This document shows positions 14,002 to 23,809 of a stretch of DNA of 64,000 nucleotides, piece by piece. The position numbers were made by a program, and so were the translations under genes. The first letter of the stretch is position 1. Each line of letters starts with the position of its first letter. The notes under the pieces are model-generated. The model made no database searches. It was not told where the DNA came from and saw nothing but the letters and a program-made list of their open reading frames with translations. This DNA is from Rhodospirillaceae bacterium (lineage in GTDB: Bacteria; Pseudomonadota; Alphaproteobacteria; Reyranellales; Reyranellaceae): the NCBI GenBank assembly GCA_009772935.1, contig WOUR01000001.1, forward strand, positions 1 through 64,000, read 5' to 3'.

Positions 14002-14226
14002 GGTCAGACCGCGGGATGCTTGAGTCGGATGACGACGAAGCTGCGGTCGATGATACAGGCGCAAACTCGCCAGGCCGCGGCCGCCGACGGGGTCGGTCGG
14101 GCGTTCAGGCAGGCCATGTGGGCGAGTGCGGCGTCCATGCGCCGCTTATAGCAAGACCCGCGCCGGACTGCCTACCGACGAATTTGCAGAGCCCCGCTGG
14201 ACTTCAGGGCTGTTGTTCCGGGCCGA

Positions 14227-15474
14227 TCAGGCGGCATCCAGTTCATAGGCAGTGTGAAGGGCGCGCACGGCGAGCTCGGTGTATTCGGCCGCCACCAGAA
14301 CGCTGATCTTTATCTCCGACGTGGAGATGACCTGGATGTTGATCCCCTTGGCGGCCAGCGTCTCGAACATCTTGAGCGCCACGCCGGCATGGGAGCGCAT
14401 GCCGACACCGATCACGGAGACCTTGGACACGTTGAGGTCGGACTTCACCTCGGCGAACTTCAGCTCGGCCTTGGCGCGCTCGAGCTGCTGCACCGCACGC
14501 GCGAGGTCGGGCTTGGGGACCGTGAACGTCATGTCGGTCGAACTGCCGTCGACCGAGACGTTCTGCACGATCATGTCGACGTTGATGTTCGCCGCCGCGA
14601 GCGGGCCGAAGATGGCCGCCGCGACGCCGGGCCGGTCGGGCACCTGGGTCACGGTGATCTTCGCCTCGTCCTTGGCGAAGGCGATGCCGCTCACGACGGA
14701 CTTCTCGAGGCCCTGGGCCATGATCTCTTCCTCGTCCACAACCAGAGTTCCGGGCAGGTCGCTGCCAAGCGCCTCGTCGAAGGACGACAGCACCTGCACG
14801 CGCACATGATGGTTCATCGCCAGCTCGACGGAGCGCGTCTGCAGCACCTTCGAGCCCAGCGACGCCATTTCGAGCATCTCCTCGTAGGTCACGCGGTCGA
14901 TCTTCTGCGCCTTCTCGACGATCCGCGGATCGGTCGTGTAGACACCGTCGACGTCGGTGTAGATGTCGCAGCGGTCGGCTTGGAGGGCGGCGGCCAGCGC
15001 CACCGCCGACGTATCGGAGCCGCCACGGCCCAGCGTGGTGATGCGACCTTCGGGCGAAATACCCTGGAAGCCCGGCACCACGGGAACCTCGCCCGCCGCC
15101 ATGGTCCTCGCCATCTCGACCGTGTCGATCTCGACGATCCGTGCCTTTGCGTAGGCGTCGTCGGTCTTGATCGGCAGCTGCCAGCCGACCCAGGACCGCG
15201 ACTTCACTCCTTCCTGCTGCAGCGCCATCGCCAGCAGGCCGATCGTGACCTGCTCGCCCGTCGCCACGACCACATCGTATTCGCGCGGATCGTGCAGCGG
15301 AGAGATCTCGTTCACCCACTTCACGAGCTGGTTGGTCGCGCCCGACATGGCCGAAACCACGACCGCGACCTCGTTGCCACGCGCGACTTCGGCCTTCACC
15401 TTGCGCGCGACGTTCTTGATTCGATCCGTGTCGCCGACCGATGTACCGCCAAATTTCAGAACGATGCGCGCCAT
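14227..15474 (-). CDS. lysC: Aspartate kinase
   Basis: 415 aa; KFGGTSVGD N-terminus, ACT domains (SVIGVGMRSHAGVALKMFETLA). Confidence 0.97.
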   Translation of the reverse strand: MARIVLKFGGTSVGDTDRIKNVARKVKAEVARGNEVAVVVSAMSGATNQLVKWVNEISPLHDPREYDVVVATGEQVTIGLLAMALQQEGVKSRSWVGWQLPIKTDDAYAKARIVEIDTVEMARTMAAGEVPVVPGFQGISPEGRITTLGRGGSDTSAVALAAALQADRCDIYTDVDGVYTTDPRIVEKAQKIDRVTYEEMLEMASLGSKVLQTRSVELAMNHHVRVQVLSSFDEALGSDLPGTLVVDEEEIMAQGLEKSVVSGIAFAKDEAKITVTQVPDRPGVAAAIFGPLAAANINVDMIVQNVSVDGSSTDMTFTVPKPDLARAVQQLERAKAELKFAEVKSDLNVSKVSVIGVGMRSHAGVALKMFETLAAKGINIQVISTSEIKISVLVAAEYTELAVRALHTAYELDAA

Positions 15475-15552
15475 GAATTCACTCGAAGGGCAAGATCCTG
15501 CCCGGAAAGCGGGCTATAGACACCGGCGGCGCCATATGGGTCAAGGGTAGCC

Positions 15553-16341
15553 ATGGTCGAAACCACGCATATCCCCACTGACGGAACGGTCGATCCCGCC
15601 GAGATCGAGCGCTTCTCCCGCATCGCAGACGAATGGTGGGATCCCACCGGCAAGTTCGCGCCCCTGCACCGGCTGAACCCGGTGCGGATCGGATACATCC
15701 GCGACCGGGTCGCGGCCCACTGGCAGCGGGACGCCCTGAACGGCGAGCCGCTCAAGGGCCTGTCGCTGCTCGACATCGGCTGCGGTGGCGGCCTGCTCAG
15801 CGAGCCGATGACCCGGCTCGGCGCGTCGGTCACCGGCGTCGACGCGTCGGCCCGCAACATCGCGACGGCTTCCGTCCACGCCGCGCGCCAGGACCTCGCC
15901 ATCGACTATCGCGAGGGCACGGCCGAGGCCCTGGCCGAAAGCGGCGCGCAGTTCGACGTCGTGCTGGCGCTCGAGATCGTGGAGCACGTCGCCGACGTCG
16001 ATCTCTTCCTGCGGTCCTGTGGCCGCCTGGTGAAGCCCGGCGGGCTCCTCTTCCTGTCGACGCTCAACCGCACGGCAAAAGCCTGGGCGCTGGCCATCGC
16101 CGGTGCGGAATACGTGCTGGGCTGGCTGCCGCGCGGCACCCATGACTGGAAGAAGTTCCTCAAGCCTTCCGAGGTCGCCCGCGGCCTGCGCGCCGGCGGC
16201 ATCGAACCCCAGGAGATCGTGGGCGTCGTCTACGCCCCTCTCAGCCGCAAATGGTCGCTGAACCGGAACGACCTCGACGTGAACTACATGCTGTACGGTG
16301 TGGCCGACGGCGCGTCGGAGCCCCCTATCCCGTCGTCCTGA
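15553..16341 (+). CDS. ubiG: Ubiquinone biosynthesis O-methyltransferase
   Basis: 262 aa; FSRIADEWWDPTGKFAPLHRLNPVRIGYI, LLDIGCGGGLLSEPMTRLGASVTGVDAS. Confidence 0.97.
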   Translation: MVETTHIPTDGTVDPAEIERFSRIADEWWDPTGKFAPLHRLNPVRIGYIRDRVAAHWQRDALNGEPLKGLSLLDIGCGGGLLSEPMTRLGASVTGVDASARNIATASVHAARQDLAIDYREGTAEALAESGAQFDVVLALEIVEHVADVDLFLRSCGRLVKPGGLLFLSTLNRTAKAWALAIAGAEYVLGWLPRGTHDWKKFLKPSEVARGLRAGGIEPQEIVGVVYAPLSRKWSLNRNDLDVNYMLYGVADGASEPPIPSS

Positions 16342-16456
16342 GCGAAGCTACCTGAGGGGCGGCGCAGTCGAAGGACCTCTTTTCCGGCGCACGGTGTGCC
16401 GAAACAGAAAAAAGATTCTTCGACTGCGCGCCGTTGGCGCTTCGCTCAGGATGACG
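16331..16456. repeat. Intergenic palindromic repeat R1 (family B)
   Basis: Arms cgtcgtcctgagcgaagc (16331-16348) and gcttcgctcaggatgacg (16439-16456), inner arms gcgcagtcgaagg / ttcgactgcgc; resembles R2. Confidence 0.85.
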
Positions 16457-16470
16457 GAATCAGAGGCGGC

Positions 16471-16959
16471 TCAATTGCCGCGCGGGATCCAGGGAAGGCG
16501 GCCGAACTCGATACCCTCTTCCGCCAGGGCCTCGGCCTCATCTTCGCTGGTCTGGCCGTAGATTCCACGCTTGTCGCTCTCGCCATAGTGAATCTTGCGG
16601 GCTTCCTCGGCGAACTTGTCGCCGACATGCTCGCAGTTCTTCTCGACCTCGGCGCGCACCGCGAGAAGGGCCTCCCGCAGTTCCTTCGGCATGTGGCGGG
16701 CGAGCGCCGCGATCTGCTGCTGCTCCGGGGAGGGCGCGGCGGGCGTTTCCGCGGCAGGCGCCTCGACGACGGCCGGCAACGCGGCGTCCTTGCCCTTCTT
16801 GCCGATGCGGGGCGCCATCAGGGCACGCTCGACCTTCGCCGATCCGCAGACGGCGCAGCCGATCAGGGATTTCTTCTCCTGACGTTCATAGGTCTTGCTG
16901 TCCTTGAACCAGCTGTCGAACTCGTGGCCATCGGCGCAGCGCAAGCGATACAAAATCAT
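16471..16959 (-). CDS. DUF1178 family protein
   Basis: Starts MILYRLRCADGHEFDSWFKDSKTYERQEKK; zinc-ribbon-like CxxC (IGCAVCGSAKVERALMAP). Confidence 0.88.
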   Translation of the reverse strand: MILYRLRCADGHEFDSWFKDSKTYERQEKKSLIGCAVCGSAKVERALMAPRIGKKGKDAALPAVVEAPAAETPAAPSPEQQQIAALARHMPKELREALLAVRAEVEKNCEHVGDKFAEEARKIHYGESDKRGIYGQTSEDEAEALAEEGIEFGRLPWIPRGN

Positions 16960-17049
16960 GACAGACGGAAAAATGGTGGCTTGTCGGGCCGGACGCAAGA
17001 GCCGATTGTCGCGCCCCGCCACGTGAAAAACAGCCCTTCACACCCGCCA

Positions 17050-17919
17050 ATGGACAAGCCGCAGCCCTCGAACCTCAAGGCCGCCTTCTGGATGGCAGGC
17101 TGGCTGACGGCCATGCTCGTCATGGCGATCGCCGGCCGCGAGACGACGCGCGAGCTCGACGTCTTCCAGATCATGGAGATGCGCTCGGTCATCGGCATCG
17201 CCATGCTCTATCCGCTGATCCACGCCGCCGGTGGCTTCGGCAAGCTCAAGACCAAGCGCCCCTGGCAGCAGGTCGGCCGCAACATCGCCCACTACGGCGC
17301 ACAGTTCGCCTGGTTCAAGGCGCTGACCCTGATCCCGCTCGCCCAGGTCATCTCGATCGAGTTCACCATGCCGATCTGGACCGCGATCCTGGCGGTCGCC
17401 TTCCTGGGCGAGCGCATGGGATTGTGGAAGAACCTCGCGGTGGCGCTGGGCGTGGTCGGAGTCGTCATCATCGTGCGGCCCGGCACCAACGAGATCGTGC
17501 CCGGCCAGATCATCGCGCTGGCCGCGGCGGTCGGCTTCGCCATCTCGGTGACCATGGTGAAGTCGCTCACCCGCGCCGACAGCGTGGTCACCATCCTGTT
17601 CTGGATGCTGCTCATCCAGTCGATCATCGGCCTGGTGCCGGCGCTCGAGGTGTGGCGCTGGCCCTCGGCCTATGCCTGGGCCTGGATCATCGTCATCGCC
17701 TTCTGCGGCACCTTCTCCCACTACTGCCTGACGCGCGCGATGCTCCACGCCGATGCCACCGTCGTCGTGCCGATGGATTTCCTGCGCGTGCCGCTGGCCG
17801 CCCTCGCCGGCTGGCTGCTCTACGGCGAGCGGCTGGATACGCTCACGATCCTCGGCGCCGCGCTGATCCTGTCGGGCAATCTGCTGAACCTGAAGGGAAC
17901 GGGAGCGCGCAAGACATGA
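17050..17919 (+). CDS. DMT (EamA) family transporter
   Basis: Starts MDKPQPSNLKAAFWMAGWL; about 10 TM EamA repeats. The longer ORF from 16396 has a spurious N-terminus antisense to DUF1178. Confidence 0.9.
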   Translation: MDKPQPSNLKAAFWMAGWLTAMLVMAIAGRETTRELDVFQIMEMRSVIGIAMLYPLIHAAGGFGKLKTKRPWQQVGRNIAHYGAQFAWFKALTLIPLAQVISIEFTMPIWTAILAVAFLGERMGLWKNLAVALGVVGVVIIVRPGTNEIVPGQIIALAAAVGFAISVTMVKSLTRADSVVTILFWMLLIQSIIGLVPALEVWRWPSAYAWAWIIVIAFCGTFSHYCLTRAMLHADATVVVPMDFLRVPLAALAGWLLYGERLDTLTILGAALILSGNLLNLKGTGARKT

Positions 17920-18413
17920 CTCCTTCTTCGTGGGTCACCGCCTGGGCCGGCCTCGTGCCACCAGGGGCCACCGTGCTCGATCTCGCCGCGGGGAACGGCC
18001 GCCACACCGAGTTCTTCGCCGGCCGCGGCCATCCCGTGACCGCGGTCGATCGCGACGTGAGCGGGCTGGCCCCGTCGGACACGGTCGAGGTGCTTGCCGC
18101 CGATCTCGAAGAGGGCTCGCCCTGGCCGCTGGCCGACCGCCGCTTCGGCGCGATCGTCGTCACCAACTACCTGCACCGGCCGCTGTTCCCCGCCCTGTTC
18201 GCGGCGCTGCAGCCGGGCGGCATCCTGCTCTACGAGACCTTCATGGAGGGCAACGAGCGCTTCGGAAAGCCGAGCCGGCCGGAGTTCCTGCTGAAGGACG
18301 GCGAGCTGCTCGACCTCGTGCGCGGGCGCTTCTCGGTGACGGCCTACGAGGCGCGGCTGATCAGCCAACCGAAGATGGCGATGGTGCAGAGGATCGCCGC
18401 CCGCCTCCTCTAG
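17916..18413 (+). CDS. Class I SAM-dependent methyltransferase
   Basis: MTPSSWVTAWAGLVPPGATVLDLAAGNGRHTEFFAGRGHPVTAVDRD; ATG overlaps the stop of the EamA gene (ATGA). Confidence 0.85.
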   Translation: MTPSSWVTAWAGLVPPGATVLDLAAGNGRHTEFFAGRGHPVTAVDRDVSGLAPSDTVEVLAADLEEGSPWPLADRRFGAIVVTNYLHRPLFPALFAALQPGGILLYETFMEGNERFGKPSRPEFLLKDGELLDLVRGRFSVTAYEARLISQPKMAMVQRIAARLL

Positions 18414-18420
18414 CTCGTGC

Positions 18421-20124
18421 TCAGGCGCCCCGCGCGCCGCGCACCAGGCGGCCCGGCAGCGCGCCGGTCGCCTCGCCGTACCGATAGACGACGGCGCCCG
18501 ACACGATGGTCGCGTCGAAGCCGTCGGTCCGCTGGATGAGACGTTTGCCGCCCGCCGGCAGGTCGTAGACGATTTCGGGCCGCCGCAGCTTCATCCTGTC
18601 GTAGTCGATCACGTTGATGTCGGCCTTCAGTCCGACCTTCAGCAAGCCGCGGTCCCGCAACCCGACCTCCACGGCATTGTCGGCAGTGAGACGCCTGATG
18701 GCCCATGACACCGGAAACAACGAGCCGCGCCGGCGATCCCGCGTCCAGTGCGTCAGCGTATAGCTGGTGGCCGTCGCATCGCACATGATGCCGACATGGG
18801 CGCCACCGTCGCCCAGCCCCAGCAGCGTGTTGGGCCGGTCGATCATCTCGCGCACCACGTCGAGATTGCCGGCGGCGAAGTTGGTGACCGGCAGATAGAC
18901 GATCTGCTTGCCGTCTCTTTCGAGCATCAGGTCGTAGGCGACCTCGGCGGGCGGGCGGCCCTGCCGTGCCGCGATGGCGGCGATGCTGCGCTCCGGCGCC
19001 GGTTCATAGTCCGGCGGATCGTCGAGCGGGTACATGCGATCCCAGCGATCCACCATGCGCCTTTGCGAATTGCCGGGGTCGCGTTCGGCGAGCACCCGCG
19101 CTCGAAACGCGGAGTCGCGCCACAGCGCCACCCGTTCGGCGAACGACAGGCGCGCAAGCCGGTCGGCGCTTGGTCGGCCGGTGAACGGGGTCTGCGACAG
19201 TTCCAGCCCCAGCAGCACGCTGGTCGGCCGCGTGCGGACCTGGGCGGTGATCCGCAATCCCTCTGCATTGGCTTCGTCGATCTCCGCCATCGTCTCGCGC
19301 CAGCCTTCGGGGCGGACATTGGACTGCAACAGCGTGATCGTCACCGGCCTCGCGGACTCCTTCGCCAGCCGCCGGAACAGACCGATCTCGCCCTCCTGGA
19401 AGTCCGACACGATCTGCAGCCAGCCGGCATCGGCCGTACGCATCGCGCGGGCGATCGCCGTGAGCTCCGCCTCCTCGGCGCGGAGCGTCGGGATGTGCTT
19501 GCCGTCGGCCGAACGGTGATTGAGCGTCCGCGACGTCGAGAAGCCCAGCGCGCCGGCGCGCAGGCCTTCGACCGTGAGTTCGGCCATGCGCTGGCGATCC
19601 TGCTCGGTCGCGGGCTCCCGGTCGGCGCCGCGCTGGCCCATCACATAGACGCGCAGCGCCGCGTGCGGCACCTGCGTCGCCACGTCGGCGTCGTAGGAAC
19701 GGGCCGCGATGGCATCGAGGAAATCCGGAAAGGAGTGCCAGTTCCACGGCAGGCCCTCCGACAGCACGACCTCGGGAATGTCCTCCACGCCCTCCATCAG
19801 GTTGATCAGCATGGCATGCTGGTCCTCGTGGCAGGGCGCGAAGCCGACGCCGCAATTGCCCAGCACGAGCGTGGTGGCGCCGTTCCACGACGACGGCGAC
19901 AGCCGCTCGCTCCATGTCACCTGCGCATCGTAATGGGTGTGCACGTCGACGAAGCCCGGCGTCACGAGCCTGCCGCGCGCGTCGATCTCCTCCTCGCCCC
20001 TGGGGAGGTTCTTCCCGATGGCTGCGATCCGGTCGCCCTCGATGGAAAGGTCGGCCTCGTAGGGATCGCCGCCCGAGCCATCGACGATGGTACCATTGCG
20101 AATCACCAGGCTGGGGGAGGACAT
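18421..20124 (-). CDS. N-acyl-D-amino-acid deacylase / amidohydrolase family protein
   Basis: [75 protein letters not shown]. Confidence 0.9.
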   Translation of the reverse strand: MSSPSLVIRNGTIVDGSGGDPYEADLSIEGDRIAAIGKNLPRGEEEIDARGRLVTPGFVDVHTHYDAQVTWSERLSPSSWNGATTLVLGNCGVGFAPCHEDQHAMLINLMEGVEDIPEVVLSEGLPWNWHSFPDFLDAIAARSYDADVATQVPHAALRVYVMGQRGADREPATEQDRQRMAELTVEGLRAGALGFSTSRTLNHRSADGKHIPTLRAEEAELTAIARAMRTADAGWLQIVSDFQEGEIGLFRRLAKESARPVTITLLQSNVRPEGWRETMAEIDEANAEGLRITAQVRTRPTSVLLGLELSQTPFTGRPSADRLARLSFAERVALWRDSAFRARVLAERDPGNSQRRMVDRWDRMYPLDDPPDYEPAPERSIAAIAARQGRPPAEVAYDLMLERDGKQIVYLPVTNFAAGNLDVVREMIDRPNTLLGLGDGGAHVGIMCDATATSYTLTHWTRDRRRGSLFPVSWAIRRLTADNAVEVGLRDRGLLKVGLKADINVIDYDRMKLRRPEIVYDLPAGGKRLIQRTDGFDATIVSGAVVYRYGEATGALPGRLVRGARGA

Positions 20125-20223
20125 CGGGTGCTCCTCGAAGGGTGAGCGAGAGTGGCGGGATTCGGGAGGGCGGTCGAGTCGGGCGTGCCGCAATTCTCCC
20201 ATGATGCGCGGCGAGAGTTTCGC

Positions 20224-20772
20224 ATGCAGAACGATCGGATCCTGCGGCGGTGGCGCCGTGTCGACGAGCCTGGCCTCGAGCTCATGACGCTGTCGCGCAG
20301 TCGGGCCGGCATCGACGTGCGCTCGACGGTGATCCATGCCGGCGCGGAGGGCTTCGGTCTTCGCTATCGCTGGGAGCTCGATGCTTCTTGGCGTACCCGA
20401 AGGCTGCGCATCGACCGAACGGATGGAATCGAAATGTCGCTCCTCATCGAACGTAGCGGCGACACGCATTGGCGGATTGATGGCGAGGCGCGGCCCGATC
20501 TCGCGGGCTGCCACGAGGTCGACGTGTCGGCGACGCCGTTCTGCAACAGCCTGGCGATCCAACAACTCGGCAGTGCGGGTGGCGAACTGCTGGCGCTGTT
20601 CATCGACGCACCGTGCCTCACCTGCCAGCCGTCACGCCAGCGCTACGAGCCTCTCGGCCCGCGCGCCTGGCGCTACGTCGACAAAGGCGTGTCTGATGGT
20701 TTTATCGCGCGGCTCGATCTGGACACCGAAGGCCTCGTCGCGACGTATGAGCACCTGTTCGAGGCGTTTTAG
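20224..20772 (+). CDS. Putative glycolipid-binding domain protein (PF06475-like)
   Basis: Internal ATG MQNDRILRRWRRVDEPGLELMTLSR; PF06475-like features (GFGLRYRWELDASWRTRRLRI, GCHEVDVSATPFCNSLAIQQL, RYVDKGVSDGFIARLDLDTEGLVATY). Confidence 0.78.
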   Translation: MQNDRILRRWRRVDEPGLELMTLSRSRAGIDVRSTVIHAGAEGFGLRYRWELDASWRTRRLRIDRTDGIEMSLLIERSGDTHWRIDGEARPDLAGCHEVDVSATPFCNSLAIQQLGSAGGELLALFIDAPCLTCQPSRQRYEPLGPRAWRYVDKGVSDGFIARLDLDTEGLVATYEHLFEAF

Positions 20773-20862
20773 CTGTCATCCTGAGGCAGCGAAGACTCTC
20801 ACGCCCGCAACGGAGTCCTTCGGTCGCTATGTCAGGTCCTTCGGTTCGCTCAGGACGACAGA
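20773..20862. repeat. Intergenic palindromic repeat R2 (family B)
   Basis: Arms ctgtcatcctgaggcagcgaag and ccttcggttcgctcaggacgacag; fills almost all of the 93-nt gap between convergent genes. Confidence 0.82.
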
Positions 20863-20865
20863 GGA

Positions 20866-21732
20866 TTATTCTGCCGCCTTCGCGACCTCGGCCTTGTGGA
20901 GCACGGGCGCCGCGTACTTGCGGTCGTGGGTCAGCGACGGGACCATCTTCCGCGCTTCCTCGATCTTCGCCATGTCGACCTCGGCGATGACGAAGCCCGC
21001 CTTCTCGCCGCCGGCATCCGCCAGTACCTCGCCCCACGGGGCGACGGCGATCGAGTGGCCGTAGGTCTTGCGGTTCGAGCCCTTGTGCGTGCCGACCTGG
21101 GCCGGCGCGAAGACGAAGCAGCCGGTCTCGATGGCGCGGGCGCGCATCAGCGTGTGCCAGTGCGCCTGCCCGGTCGGCACGGTGAACGAGGACGGGATCG
21201 ACAGCAGCGTGGCGCCGGCATGCGCCAGCTCGCGATAGAGATAGGGGAAGCGCAGGTCGTAGCAGATCGTCATGCCCAGCACGCCCCACGGCGTCTCGGC
21301 CAACACCGCTCTGTCGCCCGGTCTGAAGGTCGAGGACTCGCGATAGCTCTCGCCGCCCGCGAGCTGGACGTCGAACATGTGGATCTTGTCGTAGCTCGCC
21401 ACGATGCCACCCGACGAATCGATCAGGTAGGAGCGGTTGCGGATCTGCTCCTCACCCGGCACGCGCACATGGATCGAGCCCAGCAGGAACCACGCGCCGG
21501 TGTCGCGCGCCGCGGCACGGCAGGCCGCCAGCATCGCGTGTTCGTCCTCGGTCTGCGCCTTGGCCAGCGTCTCGGTGCGATTGGCGCCGATCAGGCCGGT
21601 ATTCTCCGGCGTCATGATGAAGTCGGCGCCGGCGTCGCGCGCGAGCTTCGCCTGCTCGCGCAGGGAAGCCACGTTCTCGGCCATGTCGTTGCTGACGTTG
21701 GTCTGGATCAGGCCGGCCTTGAACGCGGTCAT
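20866..21732 (-). CDS. Carbon-nitrogen hydrolase (nitrilase superfamily)
   Basis: 288 aa; DFIMTPENTGL (E), YDKIHMFDV (K), GMTICYDLRFPYLYRELA (C). Confidence 0.93.
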   Translation of the reverse strand: MTAFKAGLIQTNVSNDMAENVASLREQAKLARDAGADFIMTPENTGLIGANRTETLAKAQTEDEHAMLAACRAAARDTGAWFLLGSIHVRVPGEEQIRNRSYLIDSSGGIVASYDKIHMFDVQLAGGESYRESSTFRPGDRAVLAETPWGVLGMTICYDLRFPYLYRELAHAGATLLSIPSSFTVPTGQAHWHTLMRARAIETGCFVFAPAQVGTHKGSNRKTYGHSIAVAPWGEVLADAGGEKAGFVIAEVDMAKIEEARKMVPSLTHDRKYAAPVLHKAEVAKAAE

Positions 21733-21743
21733 GATGGAAATCC

Positions 21744-22004
21744 TCAGCCCGGCTGCGCGAGCAGCGCGTCGAGCCTGCCCGCCTGTTCGAGGGCGGCGAG
21801 GTCGTCGGAGCCGCCGATATGCTGCCCGTTGATGAAGATCTGCGGCACCGTCGTGCGATTGGCGCGGGCGCGCATCTCGGTGCGCTTCTTGTCGTCCATC
21901 ATCACGTCGGTCTCTTCGTACTCGGCGCCCTTGCTGTCGAGCAGGCTCTTGGCCCGCGCGCAGTAGCCGCAGAACGGCGTGGTGTAGATCTCGATCTTGG
22001 CCAT
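21744..22004 (-). CDS. grxC: Glutaredoxin 3
   Basis: 86 aa; CGYCARAKSLL, TTVPQIFINGQHIGGSDDL. Confidence 0.96.
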   Translation of the reverse strand: MAKIEIYTTPFCGYCARAKSLLDSKGAEYEETDVMMDDKKRTEMRARANRTTVPQIFINGQHIGGSDDLAALEQAGRLDALLAQPG

Positions 22005-22025
22005 GGGTGAACCTCTTTGTGGAAA

Positions 22026-22814
22026 CTATAACGCTGGCCGGACGACCCGCGCCAGTGTCAGGACATCAACCCTCGGGACGCCGGCGCGTTGCAGGGCGCG
22101 GGCGCAGGCCTCGACCGTTGCCCCGGTCGTCAGCACGTCGTCGACCAGAAGGACGGTCCTGCCGGCCACGAGCGGCTGCCATTTCGGGCGGACGTCGAAG
22201 GCCTCGCGCACGTTGCGCCGCCGTTCCTTCGCCCTGAGGCCGGCTTGCGACCCGGTCCAGCGGTGTCGGCGCAACAGGTCGGGCGCCAGCTGCAGATCCC
22301 GGCCGCGCGCCGCCGTCCGCACGACGGTACGAGCCAGAAGCTGCGCCTGATTGTAGCGCCGCATGAACAACCGCCGCCAATGAAGCGGCACCGGCGCCAC
22401 GAGGTCGGCGGACGCGAGAAGATCGGCGCCCGCCCGCGCCATCCAGCCACCGCAGGCCTGTGCGATGTCCGTGCGGTCCCCGTGCTTGAACGGCAGGACG
22501 AGCCGGCGGCTCTGGTCGTCGTAGACCAGGGCGGCCCGGGCGCGATGGTAGCGCGGGCGACGGACGAGGCAGCCGGCGCAGAGCGCCTCGGGTCCCAGAT
22601 CCTCCGCGAACGGCGTGCCGCAACAGGCGCAATGCGGGGCGGAAATGAAGGAAAACCCCTGCCAGCAGCTCGCGCACAGCGATCCCGGCGCGCTGACGAT
22701 CTCGTTGCAGCCGAGGCAGAGCGGCGGCAATACGGCATCGAGCACGGCCCGACCCAGCCCTGAAACGGCTCCGCTCATGCCCCCCGGCGACATGGGACGG
22801 ATTGGGGCGGGCAA
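22026..22814 (-). CDS. ComF family protein (phosphoribosyltransferase)
   Basis: CxxC zinc motifs and PRTase loop RTVLLVDDVLTTGATVEACARAL. Confidence 0.92.
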   Translation of the reverse strand: MPAPIRPMSPGGMSGAVSGLGRAVLDAVLPPLCLGCNEIVSAPGSLCASCWQGFSFISAPHCACCGTPFAEDLGPEALCAGCLVRRPRYHRARAALVYDDQSRRLVLPFKHGDRTDIAQACGGWMARAGADLLASADLVAPVPLHWRRLFMRRYNQAQLLARTVVRTAARGRDLQLAPDLLRRHRWTGSQAGLRAKERRRNVREAFDVRPKWQPLVAGRTVLLVDDVLTTGATVEACARALQRAGVPRVDVLTLARVVRPAL

Positions 22815-22891
22815 ATGCGCCCACAGGATGGCGTTCCCCTACCCGCCGCCGTGCTTTTTCCCTACATAGCCACTGTGACGAGGTACTCTCC

Positions 22892-23806
22892 GTGAATGGC
22901 CCCGATCCCCTGCTGGTGTTCGACCGCGCCATCCTGCGCCAGCGCCGCGAGCGTGCGGCCCGCGACTGGGAGCGTCACGATTTCCTGAAGCGCGAGATCG
23001 CCGAACGGCTGGTCGACCGTCTGGCCGATGTGCGCCGCACCTTTCCCCTCGCCCTCGATCTCGGCTGTCATGGCGACGAGGTAGCGAACGCATTGGGCGG
23101 GCACCCGATCGTCGGACAGCTGGTGCGCGCCGATCTGGGCCGCGGCTTCGCGGCGCGGGCGCGCGGACCGGCCGTCGTCGCCGACGAGGAATTCCTGCCC
23201 TTCGCGGCCGGGCGCTTCGACCTGGTGCTGAGCGCGATGGACCTGCACTGGGTGAACGACCTGCCCGGCAGCCTGATCCAGGTCGCGCGCATCCTGAAGC
23301 CCGATGGGCTGTTCCTCGGCGCCCTGCTGGGCGGCGCAACCCTGTGGCAGCTTCGTCAGGCCCTGGCCGCCGCGGAAAGCGAGATCGACGGCGGATTGAG
23401 CCCGCGCGTCTCGCCCTTCGCCGACCTGCGGGATGCCGCCGGCCTGCTGCAGCGGGCAGGCTTTGCCCTGCCGGTGGCCGACAGCGAGACGATCGAGGTC
23501 GATTACGAGAGCGCCCTGGCGCTGATGCGCGACCTCCGCGCCATGGGCGAGAGCAACCTCGTGGTCGGCCGGCGTCGCGGCATGAGCGGGCGCGCCGTGC
23601 TGCTGCGCGCCGCCGAACTCTACGCCGAACGGTTCGCCCGGCCGGGCGGCCGGGTGACCGCGAGCTTCGAGGTCCTGTTCCTGCATGGCTGGTCGCCGCA
23701 TGCCTCGCAACCCAAGGCGCTGAAGCCCGGCAGCGCCGCGCGGCGGCTGGCCGACGCCCTGGGGACTTGGGAACTGAGTGCCGGCGAAAAAGTGGAACGG
23801 AGCTAG
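22892..23806 (+). CDS. Methyltransferase domain-containing protein (BioC/NDUFAF5-like)
   Basis: LVFDRAILRQRRERAARDWERHDFLKREIAERLVDRL, ALDLGCHGDEVANAL, FDLVLSAMDLHWVNDLPGSLIQVARILKPDG; probable GTG start. Confidence 0.87.
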   Translation: MNGPDPLLVFDRAILRQRRERAARDWERHDFLKREIAERLVDRLADVRRTFPLALDLGCHGDEVANALGGHPIVGQLVRADLGRGFAARARGPAVVADEEFLPFAAGRFDLVLSAMDLHWVNDLPGSLIQVARILKPDGLFLGALLGGATLWQLRQALAAAESEIDGGLSPRVSPFADLRDAAGLLQRAGFALPVADSETIEVDYESALALMRDLRAMGESNLVVGRRRGMSGRAVLLRAAELYAERFARPGGRVTASFEVLFLHGWSPHASQPKALKPGSAARRLADALGTWELSAGEKVERS

Positions 23807-23809
23807 ACA

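Noticed and set aside
16396-17049. N-terminal extension of the EamA transporter ORF
   Set aside because: Antisense to DUF1178 and derived from repeat/intergenic sequence; the true start MDKPQPSNLKAAFW is at 17050.
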